From positions 1-64,000 of the forward strand of contig DATKQY010000008.1 of assembly GCA_035532475.1 (NCBI GenBank): DNA of 64,000 bases, in the 5' to 3' direction. Position numbers and translations under genes: made by a program. Every line of letters begins with the position of its first letter. The stretch's first letter is position 1. Source of the DNA: DATKQY01 sp035532475. GTDB taxonomy: Bacteria > Actinomycetota > Acidimicrobiia > Acidimicrobiales > Bog-793. The notes under the pieces are model-generated. The model worked only from the letters and a program-made list of their open reading frames with translations. It searched no databases and was not told the DNA's origin. Shown here in pieces: positions 57,235-64,000 of this stretch.

Positions 57235-58761
57235 TTGTCCTACGCACCGACTGAGATCGGCGACGCCCCACGGCGAGCGGACCATGCCGCCCCGGTGCAC
57301 CGCCACCTCGGCCTCGCGCTCGCCATCATCTCGACCGCCCAGCTGATGGTGGTGCTCGACGCCACGATCGTGAACATCGCCCTGCCCTCGATACGGCGCG
57401 AGCTGCACTTCTCGCCGGTCAGCCTCGAGTGGGTGATCAACGGCTACGCCCTCGCCTTCGGCGGCCTGCTGCTCCTCGGCGGGAGGGCCGGCGACCTGTT
57501 CGGCCGGCGCCGGATGTTCATCGTCGGTGTCGGGCTGTTCACGTTGGCGTCGCTGCTCGGCGGCTTCGCCACCAACGAGAGCTGGCTCATCACGACACGG
57601 GTGCTCCAGGGGGTGGGCGGCGCGATCGCCTCGCCCACCGCGCTCTCCCTCATCACGAGCACGTTCCCCGAAGGCCCCGCCAGGAACCGGGCGATGGGCG
57701 TCTATGCCGCGATGTCCGGCGCCGGCAGCTCCATCGGCCTCCTGCTCGGCGGGATCCTGACCGACGTGGCCAGCTGGCGCTGGGTGCTGTTCGTCAACGT
57801 GCCGATCGGCCTGGCGGTCGCGCTGATCGCGCCGCGGGTGCTCGGCGAGACCGAGAGCCACCCGGGCCACCTCGACCTGCCGGGCGCGTTCTCCGTGACC
57901 GGCGGGATGACCCTCCTCGTCTACGGCCTCACCCACGCCGCCACCACCAGCTGGTCGAACGGCCTCACCGTCACCACGCTCGCGGTGGCGGTGGCGCTGC
58001 TCGCGGCCTTCGTGGCGATCGAGGCGCGCAGCCCGCACGCGATCATGCCGCTCCACATCTTCGCCAACCGCAACCGGTCCGGCAGCTACGTGATGATGCT
58101 CGTCATCGGCGCGGCGCTCTTCTCGATGTTCTTCTTCCTCACCCAGTTCGTGCAGAACGTCATGGGCTTCAGCCCGTTGAAGGCCGGCGTCGTCTTCCTC
58201 CCGGTGTCCGCCGCGATCGCCGTCGTCGCGGGCCTGACGGCGCGGATGATCGCGAGGACCGGGCCTCGACCGCCGATGACGGTCGGGCCGCTCGTCGCGG
58301 CGGGCGGGCTGTTCTGGCTCTCGCACGTCCAGGCCGACAGCACCTACGTCGGCGGCGTGCTCGGACCGATCATCGTCATCGCGGTGGGCATCGGCGTCAC
58401 CTTCGTGCCCCTCACGCTGACGGCCGTGTCCGGCGTGCGCCGGGACGAAGCGGGCCTCGCGTCGGCCCTCCTCAACACGGGCCAGCAGATCGGGGGCTCC
58501 CTCGGCCTGGCGGTGCTCGTGACCGTCGCCACGGCCGTCATCAAGGACCGGCTCACGAGCGCCACGCACCCGGCGGGCACCGCGGTGACGTCGGCCGGCT
58601 CGGCCGCCCGCCACGCCCTGAACGTGGCGACGACCGCCGGCTACGACCGCGCCTTCCTGGTCGGCGCGTTCGTCGCGCTGGCCGGCTTCGTCGTGGCCGT
58701 CGTCACCATCCGCGTGCGGAAGTCGGACATCCCGAGCGGCGTGGCGCCCGGCCCGGTGTAG
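57235..58761 (+). CDS. DHA2 (EmrB/QacA) family drug efflux transporter
   Basis: The 508-residue transporter has about 14 membrane helices. MVVLDATIVNIALPSIRREL is the DHA2 motif D1. GGRAGDLFGRRRMFIVGVGLF is motif A. The motif C region is APRVLGETES-like, with GGSLGLAVLVTVATAV in the C-half. It exports drugs or lipophilic cations using the proton gradient. Translation starts at TTG 57235 after GGAGAG. It lies 99 bases after the TetR gene on the same strand and is probably its target. Confidence 0.94.
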   Translation: MSYAPTEIGDAPRRADHAAPVHRHLGLALAIISTAQLMVVLDATIVNIALPSIRRELHFSPVSLEWVINGYALAFGGLLLLGGRAGDLFGRRRMFIVGVGLFTLASLLGGFATNESWLITTRVLQGVGGAIASPTALSLITSTFPEGPARNRAMGVYAAMSGAGSSIGLLLGGILTDVASWRWVLFVNVPIGLAVALIAPRVLGETESHPGHLDLPGAFSVTGGMTLLVYGLTHAATTSWSNGLTVTTLAVAVALLAAFVAIEARSPHAIMPLHIFANRNRSGSYVMMLVIGAALFSMFFFLTQFVQNVMGFSPLKAGVVFLPVSAAIAVVAGLTARMIARTGPRPPMTVGPLVAAGGLFWLSHVQADSTYVGGVLGPIIVIAVGIGVTFVPLTLTAVSGVRRDEAGLASALLNTGQQIGGSLGLAVLVTVATAVIKDRLTSATHPAGTAVTSAGSAARHALNVATTAGYDRAFLVGAFVALAGFVVAVVTIRVRKSDIPSGVAPGPV

Positions 58762-58767
58762 GCGGGC

Positions 58768-58792
58768 GCCCCCGCGCCGGCGACCGGGGGGC
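58768..58792. terminator. Possible bidirectional terminator
   Basis: GCCCCC (58768-58773) and GGGGGC (58787-58792) can form a GC-only 6-bp stem with a 13-base loop between the convergent MFS and malic enzyme genes. There is no U-run on either side. Confidence 0.35.
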
Positions 58793-58794
58793 CG

Positions 58795-60180
58795 TCAGCG
58801 CTGCCGCGCGCTCGCATGCTCGACCGCACCGGACACGGCCGCGACGACGCCGGGATTGAACACGGTCGGCACCACGTAGGCCGGGGAGAGCTCGTCGGCG
58901 CTCACGACCGCCGCGAGCGCGCGTCCGGCGGCGAGCTCCATCTCCTCGGTGATCTCCTTCGCGCCGACGTTCAGCAGCCCGCGGAACAGCCCGGGGAAGA
59001 CGAGCACGTTGTTGATCTGGTTCGGCTCGTCGCTCCGCCCGGTGGCGACCACCGCCGCGTACCGCCGGGCCAGCGCCGGGTCGATCTCGGGGTCCGGGTT
59101 GGCGAGCGCGAAGACGATCGCGTCCGGCGCGAGCTTCGCCAGGTGCTCCTCGCGCAGCAGGTTCGGCCCGGAGACCCCGATGAACACGTCGGCGCCGTCG
59201 ACCGCCTCGTCGAGGCCGCCGGTGCGCCCCTCGACGTTCGTGTGGGCCGCGATCCAGGCACGGTCTTCGTCGAGGTCCGGGGTCGCCGGCGTGAGGATCC
59301 CCTGTCGGTCCACGGCGACGACGTCGCCGATGCCGGCGGCGAGCAGGATCTTGGTGATCGCCACGCCCGCCGCGCCGACGCCGAGGATCACGACGCGCAC
59401 GCCGCCCATCGGCTTGCCGACGACGCGCAGTGAGTTCGTCAGCGCCGCGAGCACCACGACCGCGGTGCCGTGCTGGTCGTCGTGGAAGACGGGGATGTCG
59501 AGGGACTTGCGCAGCCGGCGCTCGATCTCGAAGCAGCGCGGCGCAGCGATGTCCTCGAGGTTGATGCCACCGTAGACGGGAGCGATCAGCTCGACCGTGC
59601 GCACGATCTCGTCGGTGTCCTTCGTGGCGAGGCAGACCGGCCAAGCGTCGATGTCCGCGAAGCGCTTGAACAGCAGCGCCTTGCCCTCCATGACGGGGAG
59701 CGCAGCGCTCGGCCCGATGTCGCCGAGCCCGAGCACCGCGGACCCGTCGGTCACCACTGCCACGGTGTTGCGCTTGATCGTGAGGTTGCGGACCGCCGAG
59801 GGATCGGCGCAGATCGCCCGGGACACGCGGGCGACGCCGGGCGTGTAGGCCATCGACAGGTCGTCCCTCGTCTTCAGCGGCACCTTCGGCGTGACCGACA
59901 GCGTCCCCCCGAGGTGGAGCAGGAGCGTGCGGTCGCTCACCGCCCGCACGCGCGCCCCCGCCACCTCGTTCACGACGAGGCGGAGCTGCTCGGAGTGCCG
60001 GTCGTCGACGGCGTTGCAGGTCAGGTCGACGACCAGGCCGTCGGGGCGGGACTCGACGACGTCGAGCGCTGTGACCACACCCCCGGCATCGCCGAGGGCG
60101 GTCGTCACCGCGCCGACGCCGCGGGCGTCGGCGAGCTCGATCCGCATCGTCACGGAGAAGGAGGCGCTCGGAGCCGTCAC
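58795..60180 (-). CDS. NAD(P)-dependent malic enzyme with N-terminal ACT domain
   Basis: The 461-residue enzyme decarboxylates malate to pyruvate. An N-terminal ACT-like regulatory domain (about 9-90: SFSVTMRIELADARGVGAVTTAL) is followed by the malic fold. The catalytic fold shows LSMAYTPGVARVSRAI, VTDGSAVLGLGDIG, ALPVMEGKALLF and FHDDQHGTAVVVLAAL (metal ligands). The cofactor site is VVILGVGAAGVAITKILL. GTG 60180 keeps the ACT domain complete. The ACT domain suggests allosteric control by a small metabolite. It is transcribed alone, between the efflux gene and the cytochrome operon. Confidence 0.94.
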   Translation of the reverse strand: MTAPSASFSVTMRIELADARGVGAVTTALGDAGGVVTALDVVESRPDGLVVDLTCNAVDDRHSEQLRLVVNEVAGARVRAVSDRTLLLHLGGTLSVTPKVPLKTRDDLSMAYTPGVARVSRAICADPSAVRNLTIKRNTVAVVTDGSAVLGLGDIGPSAALPVMEGKALLFKRFADIDAWPVCLATKDTDEIVRTVELIAPVYGGINLEDIAAPRCFEIERRLRKSLDIPVFHDDQHGTAVVVLAALTNSLRVVGKPMGGVRVVILGVGAAGVAITKILLAAGIGDVVAVDRQGILTPATPDLDEDRAWIAAHTNVEGRTGGLDEAVDGADVFIGVSGPNLLREEHLAKLAPDAIVFALANPDPEIDPALARRYAAVVATGRSDEPNQINNVLVFPGLFRGLLNVGAKEITEEMELAAGRALAAVVSADELSPAYVVPTVFNPGVVAAVSGAVEHASARQR

Positions 60181-60291
60181 GGGGTCATCAGAACGCGAGG
60201 TCCCTGCCCGACGCAACTCCGGCGGGCCCGGTCGCCGCTGAGGCCGGCCCCGGAGCGGCGGTGCGGCACCGCTCCGGGGCCGGGGCGCTCG

Positions 60292-61326
60292 TCAGCTGGC
60301 CGGGGCGGGCGGCCCGGTGCTCCCCCCCGCTCCGCCGACCTCGACGCTGCGGTAGTGCTGGCGCCAGATGAGGCGGTACAGGCCGATCTTGCGGGGGATC
60401 GAGCGCACCCCCGGGATGAAGGGCACCAATGCCAGCAACAGGGTGAGGATCATCATGATCCCCCAGATCTGGGCGTCGGCGTTGGAAGACGTGGTGAACG
60501 GTGACACCTGGTACCACATCGTGTAGAGCCACAGCCACGCCTGACCCGGGTAGCTGCCCGTCTCGTTCATCATGCCCCACTGCCCGCCCTGGAGGTGCAA
60601 GGCCGCGCCGAGGTTGGCCATGTAGGTGCCATCGGCGATGAACAGCAGGGGCTTGGTGTAGTCGGTGCCGTAGAACTGGCTCGAGCTGACGAGCGCGCCG
60701 TCCAGCGCGCCGCTTCGCGCCATGGAGGTGAGCGAGGCGATCATCGGGGCGACCGGCCCGTAGTCACCTGCGGGCAACCCCAGCGAGCCGTTGGAGAACG
60801 ACGCCTTGGCGACGCCCTTCTCGTACGCGCCGGTCCACTTCTGCTGGAGCGACGGGCTGGCGCTCGTGTAACTGGTCAGTGCGGCGTGGACCGCCGGAGC
60901 GTTCGGCAACGTCTTCAGCGGGTCGATGACGTAGTCCTTCATCGTGTTGATCGGGTGGTGCACGCCGAAGGCCGACTCGAGCGAGATCGGTCCGACGATG
61001 TCCTGGCTCGCCCCGGGGGTCGAGTTGTAGGGCGGCCCGTACCCGGCGGTCCCGCTCGTGCCGTCGAGCTCGGTGATCGCCGTCTGGGCGAAGTCCACCG
61101 GATTGGCGGTCGCCCAGCTCTTGAGGGTCACGGGATGGTCGTCCGGCGAGGAGAACAGGATCGAGGCGACGACGGTGAGCAGCAGCACCACGATGAGGGC
61201 GAGGGTGAACTCCTTCACGATGTCGTAGCGGACGTAGGACCCGTGCCACTCCTCCACGTCGCGATCGACCTTGAAGCGGCGCCGGCGGTGCCGGGCGGCC
61301 TCCGTGGGCTGCGTCGACACGCTCAT
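60292..61326 (-). CDS. Cytochrome b C-terminal-domain-like subunit of a quinol-cytochrome c reductase
   Basis: This is a 344-residue membrane protein. It has a cytoplasmic start (RRFKVDRDVEEWHGSYVRYDIVKE), a membrane helix (FTLALIVVLLLTVVASILF) and a long extracytoplasmic region. That region contains the cyt b C-domain-like DHPVTLKSWATANPVDFAQTAI. Two further helices follow (AWLWLYTMWY, AQIWGIMMILTLLLALVPFIPGVRSIP). It fits the subunit-IV-like half of a split cytochrome b. The 180-residue soluble insert (TSGTAGYGPPYNS) is unusual. ATG 61326 overlaps the b6-like gene as ATGA. It is the last of three genes. Confidence 0.8.
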   Translation of the reverse strand: MSVSTQPTEAARHRRRRFKVDRDVEEWHGSYVRYDIVKEFTLALIVVLLLTVVASILFSSPDDHPVTLKSWATANPVDFAQTAITELDGTSGTAGYGPPYNSTPGASQDIVGPISLESAFGVHHPINTMKDYVIDPLKTLPNAPAVHAALTSYTSASPSLQQKWTGAYEKGVAKASFSNGSLGLPAGDYGPVAPMIASLTSMARSGALDGALVSSSQFYGTDYTKPLLFIADGTYMANLGAALHLQGGQWGMMNETGSYPGQAWLWLYTMWYQVSPFTTSSNADAQIWGIMMILTLLLALVPFIPGVRSIPRKIGLYRLIWRQHYRSVEVGGAGGSTGPPAPAS

Positions 61327-62063
61327 TGCTGCTCTCCGATCTTCTCGCCGCCCGTGGCGGCCGGGGCGGGTGCCACGTCGCCCGCGAGCGCCGGCGCCGC
61401 GGCGGTCTTCGCCGGGAAGGGCGGCACGACGCCGCGCTTGCGGACCAGCAGCACGTGGACGACGACGATCAGGCCGAGGACGAGCGGGAGCAGCAAGATG
61501 TGCCACATCAGCATCTGGCCGAAGTTCAAGACGTTGAAGAACGCCCCGGCACCCGTAGCGTTGATCCCGTCCTTGGCCTGCGTGCCGATCCACTGGGAGT
61601 CGAAGTTCTGCTGGGAGAGGTAGCCGGTGAACGCCGTGCCGACCGAGACGATGAAGGACACGACGCCGGTGATCCACGTCGCCCGACGGCGCCCCCGCCA
61701 CGCGGCCATGAAGAATTTGCCCCACAGGTGCACGACCATGAAGAAGAAGAAGAGCTCGACGCTCCACAGGTGCGTCGAGTTCACGAACAGCCCCACCCTC
61801 GACTGGTGCCACCAGGACGGGCCCTCTAGCGCCAGGACCGCACCCGAGAGCGCGACGACGGCGAGCGAGGTCAGGGTCAGCACCCCGAACACGTAGATCC
61901 ACGAGGCGACGTACGCAGGCTGGCGGTCCGGGAGGAGGCGCTCGGGCGGGAACGCGCCGACGGCGCGTCGGCGGATCCTCGCCGTCCACTGGCCGGCATC
62001 CTCGGGAAGCGGCGCAGGCGCGCCCGTCGCGAGCGGCGCCGGCGTCCCGACGTCGGCGCTCAT
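61323..62063 (-). CDS. Cytochrome b6-like subunit of a quinol-cytochrome c reductase
   Basis: The 246-residue subunit binds two haems b and oxidises menaquinol. The four ligands are His98 and His112 in one helix and His188 and His203 in another. The second pair is separated by 14 residues, the b6-type spacing, where mitochondrial-type cyt b has 13. Four membrane helices are clear. The tail (about 210-246) is soluble, Ala/Pro-rich and outside the fold. It overlaps the upstream small protein and the downstream subunit by four bases each (ATGA), so the three are made in fixed ratio. Confidence 0.92.
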   Translation of the reverse strand: MSADVGTPAPLATGAPAPLPEDAGQWTARIRRRAVGAFPPERLLPDRQPAYVASWIYVFGVLTLTSLAVVALSGAVLALEGPSWWHQSRVGLFVNSTHLWSVELFFFFMVVHLWGKFFMAAWRGRRRATWITGVVSFIVSVGTAFTGYLSQQNFDSQWIGTQAKDGINATGAGAFFNVLNFGQMLMWHILLLPLVLGLIVVVHVLLVRKRGVVPPFPAKTAAAPALAGDVAPAPAATGGEKIGEQQ

Positions 62064-62257
62064 GACCGGGGACCCCCCCGGTGCGGGAAGGGCAGGAGGA
62101 TCGCGGCGAGGAAGACGACCACCATCACGACGATCACCAAGAAGTTGGCGAGCGATATCTGGATGAACCCCCAGTGCAGATAGGTGCCCGGACCCCCCAG
62201 ATTGACGATCGCCCCGAAGACCCGGCTCGCCGCCTGGTCCGCCGAGAGCATTGGCAT
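62060..62257 (-). CDS. Small single-helix membrane protein of the cytochrome b operon
   Basis: This is a 65-residue protein with a polar N-terminus (MPMLSADQAASRVFGAIVN), a short amphipathic part and one membrane helix (LANFLVIVVMVVVFLAAILLPF), ending in a basic HRGG tail. I do not recognise a family. ATG 62257 has GAGGAGATG upstream. Being the first gene of the operon and overlapping the b6-like gene (ATGA) suggests a small structural or assembly subunit of the complex. Confidence 0.72.
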   Translation of the reverse strand: MPMLSADQAASRVFGAIVNLGGPGTYLHWGFIQISLANFLVIVVMVVVFLAAILLPFPHRGGPRS

Positions 62258-62532
62258 GGTCTCATCTCCTCCTCGTCGCCCGTGATCCGCCGGGACGCTC
62301 GCCACGGCAGGATCCGTCCTGTCACCACCGTGCACTCTTAGCGAAGGGCGCCGGAGCCGACAGGGCCGAAAGTCCCTCGCTCGGCGTGCCGGGACCGAGC
62401 TCTCCGGCGGCGCCCGCCGATCACGCAGCGCCCTTTCGGCGCAGCGGGGCGGATGGGAGACTGCGGGTGCACGCCGGCCGCCGGGAACGCCGGGCGGCGT
62501 GGCCGAACAGACACCGCCGGACTGGAGAGCCG

Positions 62533-63204
62533 ATGGAGCGCCAGGAGGACCCGACGCCGGAGCACCCCGGGGACCTCGGCCGCCGGGTGGCGCGCCGGCG
62601 CGAGGAGCTCGGCCTCAGTCGCGAGGACGTCGCGCGCCTGGCGGGGACGGATCCGGGCTACCTCTCGTACCTGGAAGAGACCGCGGTCGCGCAGCCCACC
62701 GTGGCGACCGTGCTGCGCCTCGCGGCCGCGCTCGAGATCTCGCCCGACGAGCTGCTCGGCGGCGGCGTGTCACGCCCCCCCGGACGCGCCCGGGCCGGCA
62801 CTCGGGCGGTCCTGGTCGAGCTCGGGCCCGAGGAGTCGGCGGCGCTCGTGGCCCCGGGCGGCGTTGGCCGCCTCGTCTTCGTCGACCCCTCGCGTGGACC
62901 GGTGGCGCTGCCGATGAACTACCGGGTCTCCGGGTCCGACATCGTCCTCAGGACCGGCCCCGAGACCGGGGCGGCCCTGCACGCGGCGTTGCTGCCCGGG
63001 GCCACCGCCTCGTTCGAGGTGGACCGGATCGACGACGCGGTGAGCGAGGGATGGAGCGTGCTCGTCACCGGGACGCTCGAGGCCGCCACCGACGGTGCGA
63101 CCGAGGCGACGGGGGTCGAGCCGTGGGCCGGAGGCGAGCGCGACGTGCTGCTCCGGCTGGTCGCGCGCGAGACGACCGGGCGGCGGATCACCAACGCCTC
63201 CTGA
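62533..63204 (+). CDS. XRE helix-turn-helix / PPOX FMN-binding fusion protein
   Basis: This is a 223-residue protein. Residues about 14-76 are a Cro/C1 helix-turn-helix (LGLSREDVARLAGTDPGYLSYLE). Residues about 90-215 form a PPOX-like split barrel (GVGRLVFVDPSRGPVALPMNYRVSGSDIVL, FEVDRIDDAVSEGWSVLVTG). This architecture is known in Actinobacteria, where the barrel may bind a flavin or haem as a redox sensor for the DNA-binding part. ATG 62533 is the start. It diverges from the cytochrome operon by 275 bases and may respond to respiratory state. Confidence 0.88.
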   Translation: MERQEDPTPEHPGDLGRRVARRREELGLSREDVARLAGTDPGYLSYLEETAVAQPTVATVLRLAAALEISPDELLGGGVSRPPGRARAGTRAVLVELGPEESAALVAPGGVGRLVFVDPSRGPVALPMNYRVSGSDIVLRTGPETGAALHAALLPGATASFEVDRIDDAVSEGWSVLVTGTLEAATDGATEATGVEPWAGGERDVLLRLVARETTGRRITNAS

Positions 63205-63231
63205 CCGGGCGCCGCCACGGCGCCGGCCGGT

Positions 63232-64000
63232 TCACGGGGCGACGCTGCCGGGCCTCGGCGGGCGCTGCCTGAGCGACCTCGTGAGCGGCCCCGGGCCAAC
63301 CTGGCGGGGGGCGACGCGCACCTTGCAGTCGACGACGACCGCGCCGCTCGCGCTCACGACGACAGGGTTGAGGTCGAGCTCCACGACCTCGCGCACAGTC
63401 TCGGCGAGCCGGCTGACGCGGAGCACCACGTCCTGCAGCGCCGCGACGTCGGCGGCGGGCGCCCCCCGGTAGCCGTGGAGCAGGGCGGCGCCTCTCGTCG
63501 ACTCGATCAGGCGCTCGGCGTCGTGGGCCGACAGCGGGGGCACGCCGAGCGCGTGGTCGCCGAGGAGGTCCGTCGCCACGCCGCCGAGCCCGAACAGGAG
63601 CACGGGACCGAACGCCGGGTCGACCGAGAGACCGACGATCGTCTCGACCCCGGCGGGAACCATCGGCTGCACAACGGGCACCCCCATCGCCTCGCCGAGC
63701 TGGGCGCGCATCGACGCGAACGCACCGGCGACCTGCTCCGGCGAGGCGAGGTCGAGCGCGACCCCGCCGCGGTCGCTCTTGTGGACGAGGTCGCCCGAGC
63801 CGGCCTTTAACGCCACGGGGAAGCCGACGCGGATCGCCTCCGCGACCGCCTCCTCGGGCGAGGCGACCGGGACGGTGCTCGCGACGCGCACCCCGAACGC
63901 CGCCAGCAGCTCCGCCGCCGCGTCGGCGCTCAGCCACCCGCCCCCGGGCGAGGCGGCCAGCTCCGCTGCGACGGTCGAGCGCGCCCGGTCCCCGTCCACG
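63232..64000 (-). CDS. ATP-grasp domain of an ADP-forming acyl-CoA synthetase, 5' end beyond window
   Basis: At least 255 residues of an ATP-grasp_5 domain are visible: GGGWLSADAAAELLAAFGVRV, GFPVALKAGSGDLVHKSDRGGVALDL, GVPVVQPMVPAGVETIVGLSVDPAFGPVLLFGLGG and the C-terminal ELDLNPVVVSASGAVVVDCKVRV. These belong to the acetate-CoA ligase (ADP-forming) or acyl-CoA synthetase family, where they often follow a CoA-binding half of about 450 residues. The 5' end reaches the window edge, so it is probably the C-terminal part of a longer protein. GTG 63999 would give a free-standing beta subunit instead. Confidence 0.82.
   Translation of the reverse strand, partial: VDGDRARSTVAAELAASPGGGWLSADAAAELLAAFGVRVASTVPVASPEEAVAEAIRVGFPVALKAGSGDLVHKSDRGGVALDLASPEQVAGAFASMRAQLGEAMGVPVVQPMVPAGVETIVGLSVDPAFGPVLLFGLGGVATDLLGDHALGVPPLSAHDAERLIESTRGAALLHGYRGAPAADVAALQDVVLRVSRLAETVREVVELDLNPVVVSASGAVVVDCKVRVAPRQVGPGPLTRSLRQRPPRPGSVAP

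Noticed and set aside
56434..58614. Long minus-strand frame opposite the TetR and MFS genes
   Set aside because: The plus strand has recognisable helix-turn-helix and membrane motifs. The minus frame gives Gly/Arg/Glu/His-rich low-complexity protein typical of GC-rich antisense frames.
62258..62532. Regulatory RNA upstream of the cytochrome operon
   Set aside because: I could not find a stable conserved fold or known riboswitch consensus by eye. Only ordinary divergent promoter space is supported.

Overview
The window is very GC-rich throughout, with genes packed on both strands and many four-base start/stop overlaps. The order glmU-prs ... rplY-pth-mfd-SurA-like-mazG-eno-ftsB ... DUF501/ppx is a classic Actinomycetota core block. 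A DUF501 protein, a mycothiol-type DinB family enzyme and Rpf-like and NlpC/P60 wall hydrolases agree with that. A deep-branching class such as Acidimicrobiia is my best guess. That is inference from gene order and domain content, not a proven assignment.

Region by region: (1) 1-2753 is accessory. It holds a LacI-family regulator, then a patch with an orphan MazF/PemK-like toxin, an XRE regulator and decayed reading frames, next to a tRNA gene with anticodon UAA and a short variable loop. (2) 2744-15876 has a carboxylesterase, two secreted wall hydrolases sharing a coiled-coil design, a GNAT enzyme, a three-gene glycan-assembly module (sulfotransferase/GT2/GT2 fusion, small protein, GT4), pdxH with an FMN split-barrel paralogue, a DUF501-Ppx/GppA fusion and a degenerate MobA-like protein. 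(3) 16231-18424 is a three-gene operon of tandem YbjQ-type domains plus an unknown protein. (4) 18523-33009 is the core block on the minus strand, interrupted by a WYL regulator and a TIGR03086-like enzyme.

(5) 33056-37333 carries a methyltransferase/M20 peptidase pair and a MarR/MFS efflux pair. (6) 37352-54248 looks like one large catabolic and uptake region. A complete Liv-type ABC importer, a 3-hydroxyisobutyrate-dehydrogenase-like enzyme, an amidohydrolase, an FAD oxidoreductase, a creatinase-fold M24 protein, an E1-alpha-like TPP enzyme, a succinate-semialdehyde-type dehydrogenase and an aldo/keto reductase all run on the minus strand. A 2,6-dihydroxypseudooxynicotine-hydrolase-like C-C hydrolase runs divergently and meets a LacI regulator. 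Two LacI-type operator-like palindromes lie in the divergent promoter region. This is the best candidate in the window for an undescribed system: LacI-controlled uptake and breakdown of an unidentified, probably nitrogen-containing, organic compound.

(7) 54245-60180 has a small membrane protein, a GNAT, an acyl-CoA-dehydrogenase-like protein, a TetR/MFS drug-efflux pair and an ACT-domain malic enzyme. (8) 60292-62257 is a respiratory operon for a split, b6-type cytochrome b with a one-helix protein and no Rieske gene beside it. It is followed by an XRE-PPOX fusion and, at the right edge, an incomplete ATP-grasp acyl-CoA ligase. No rRNA, CRISPR array, insertion sequence or prophage was seen.
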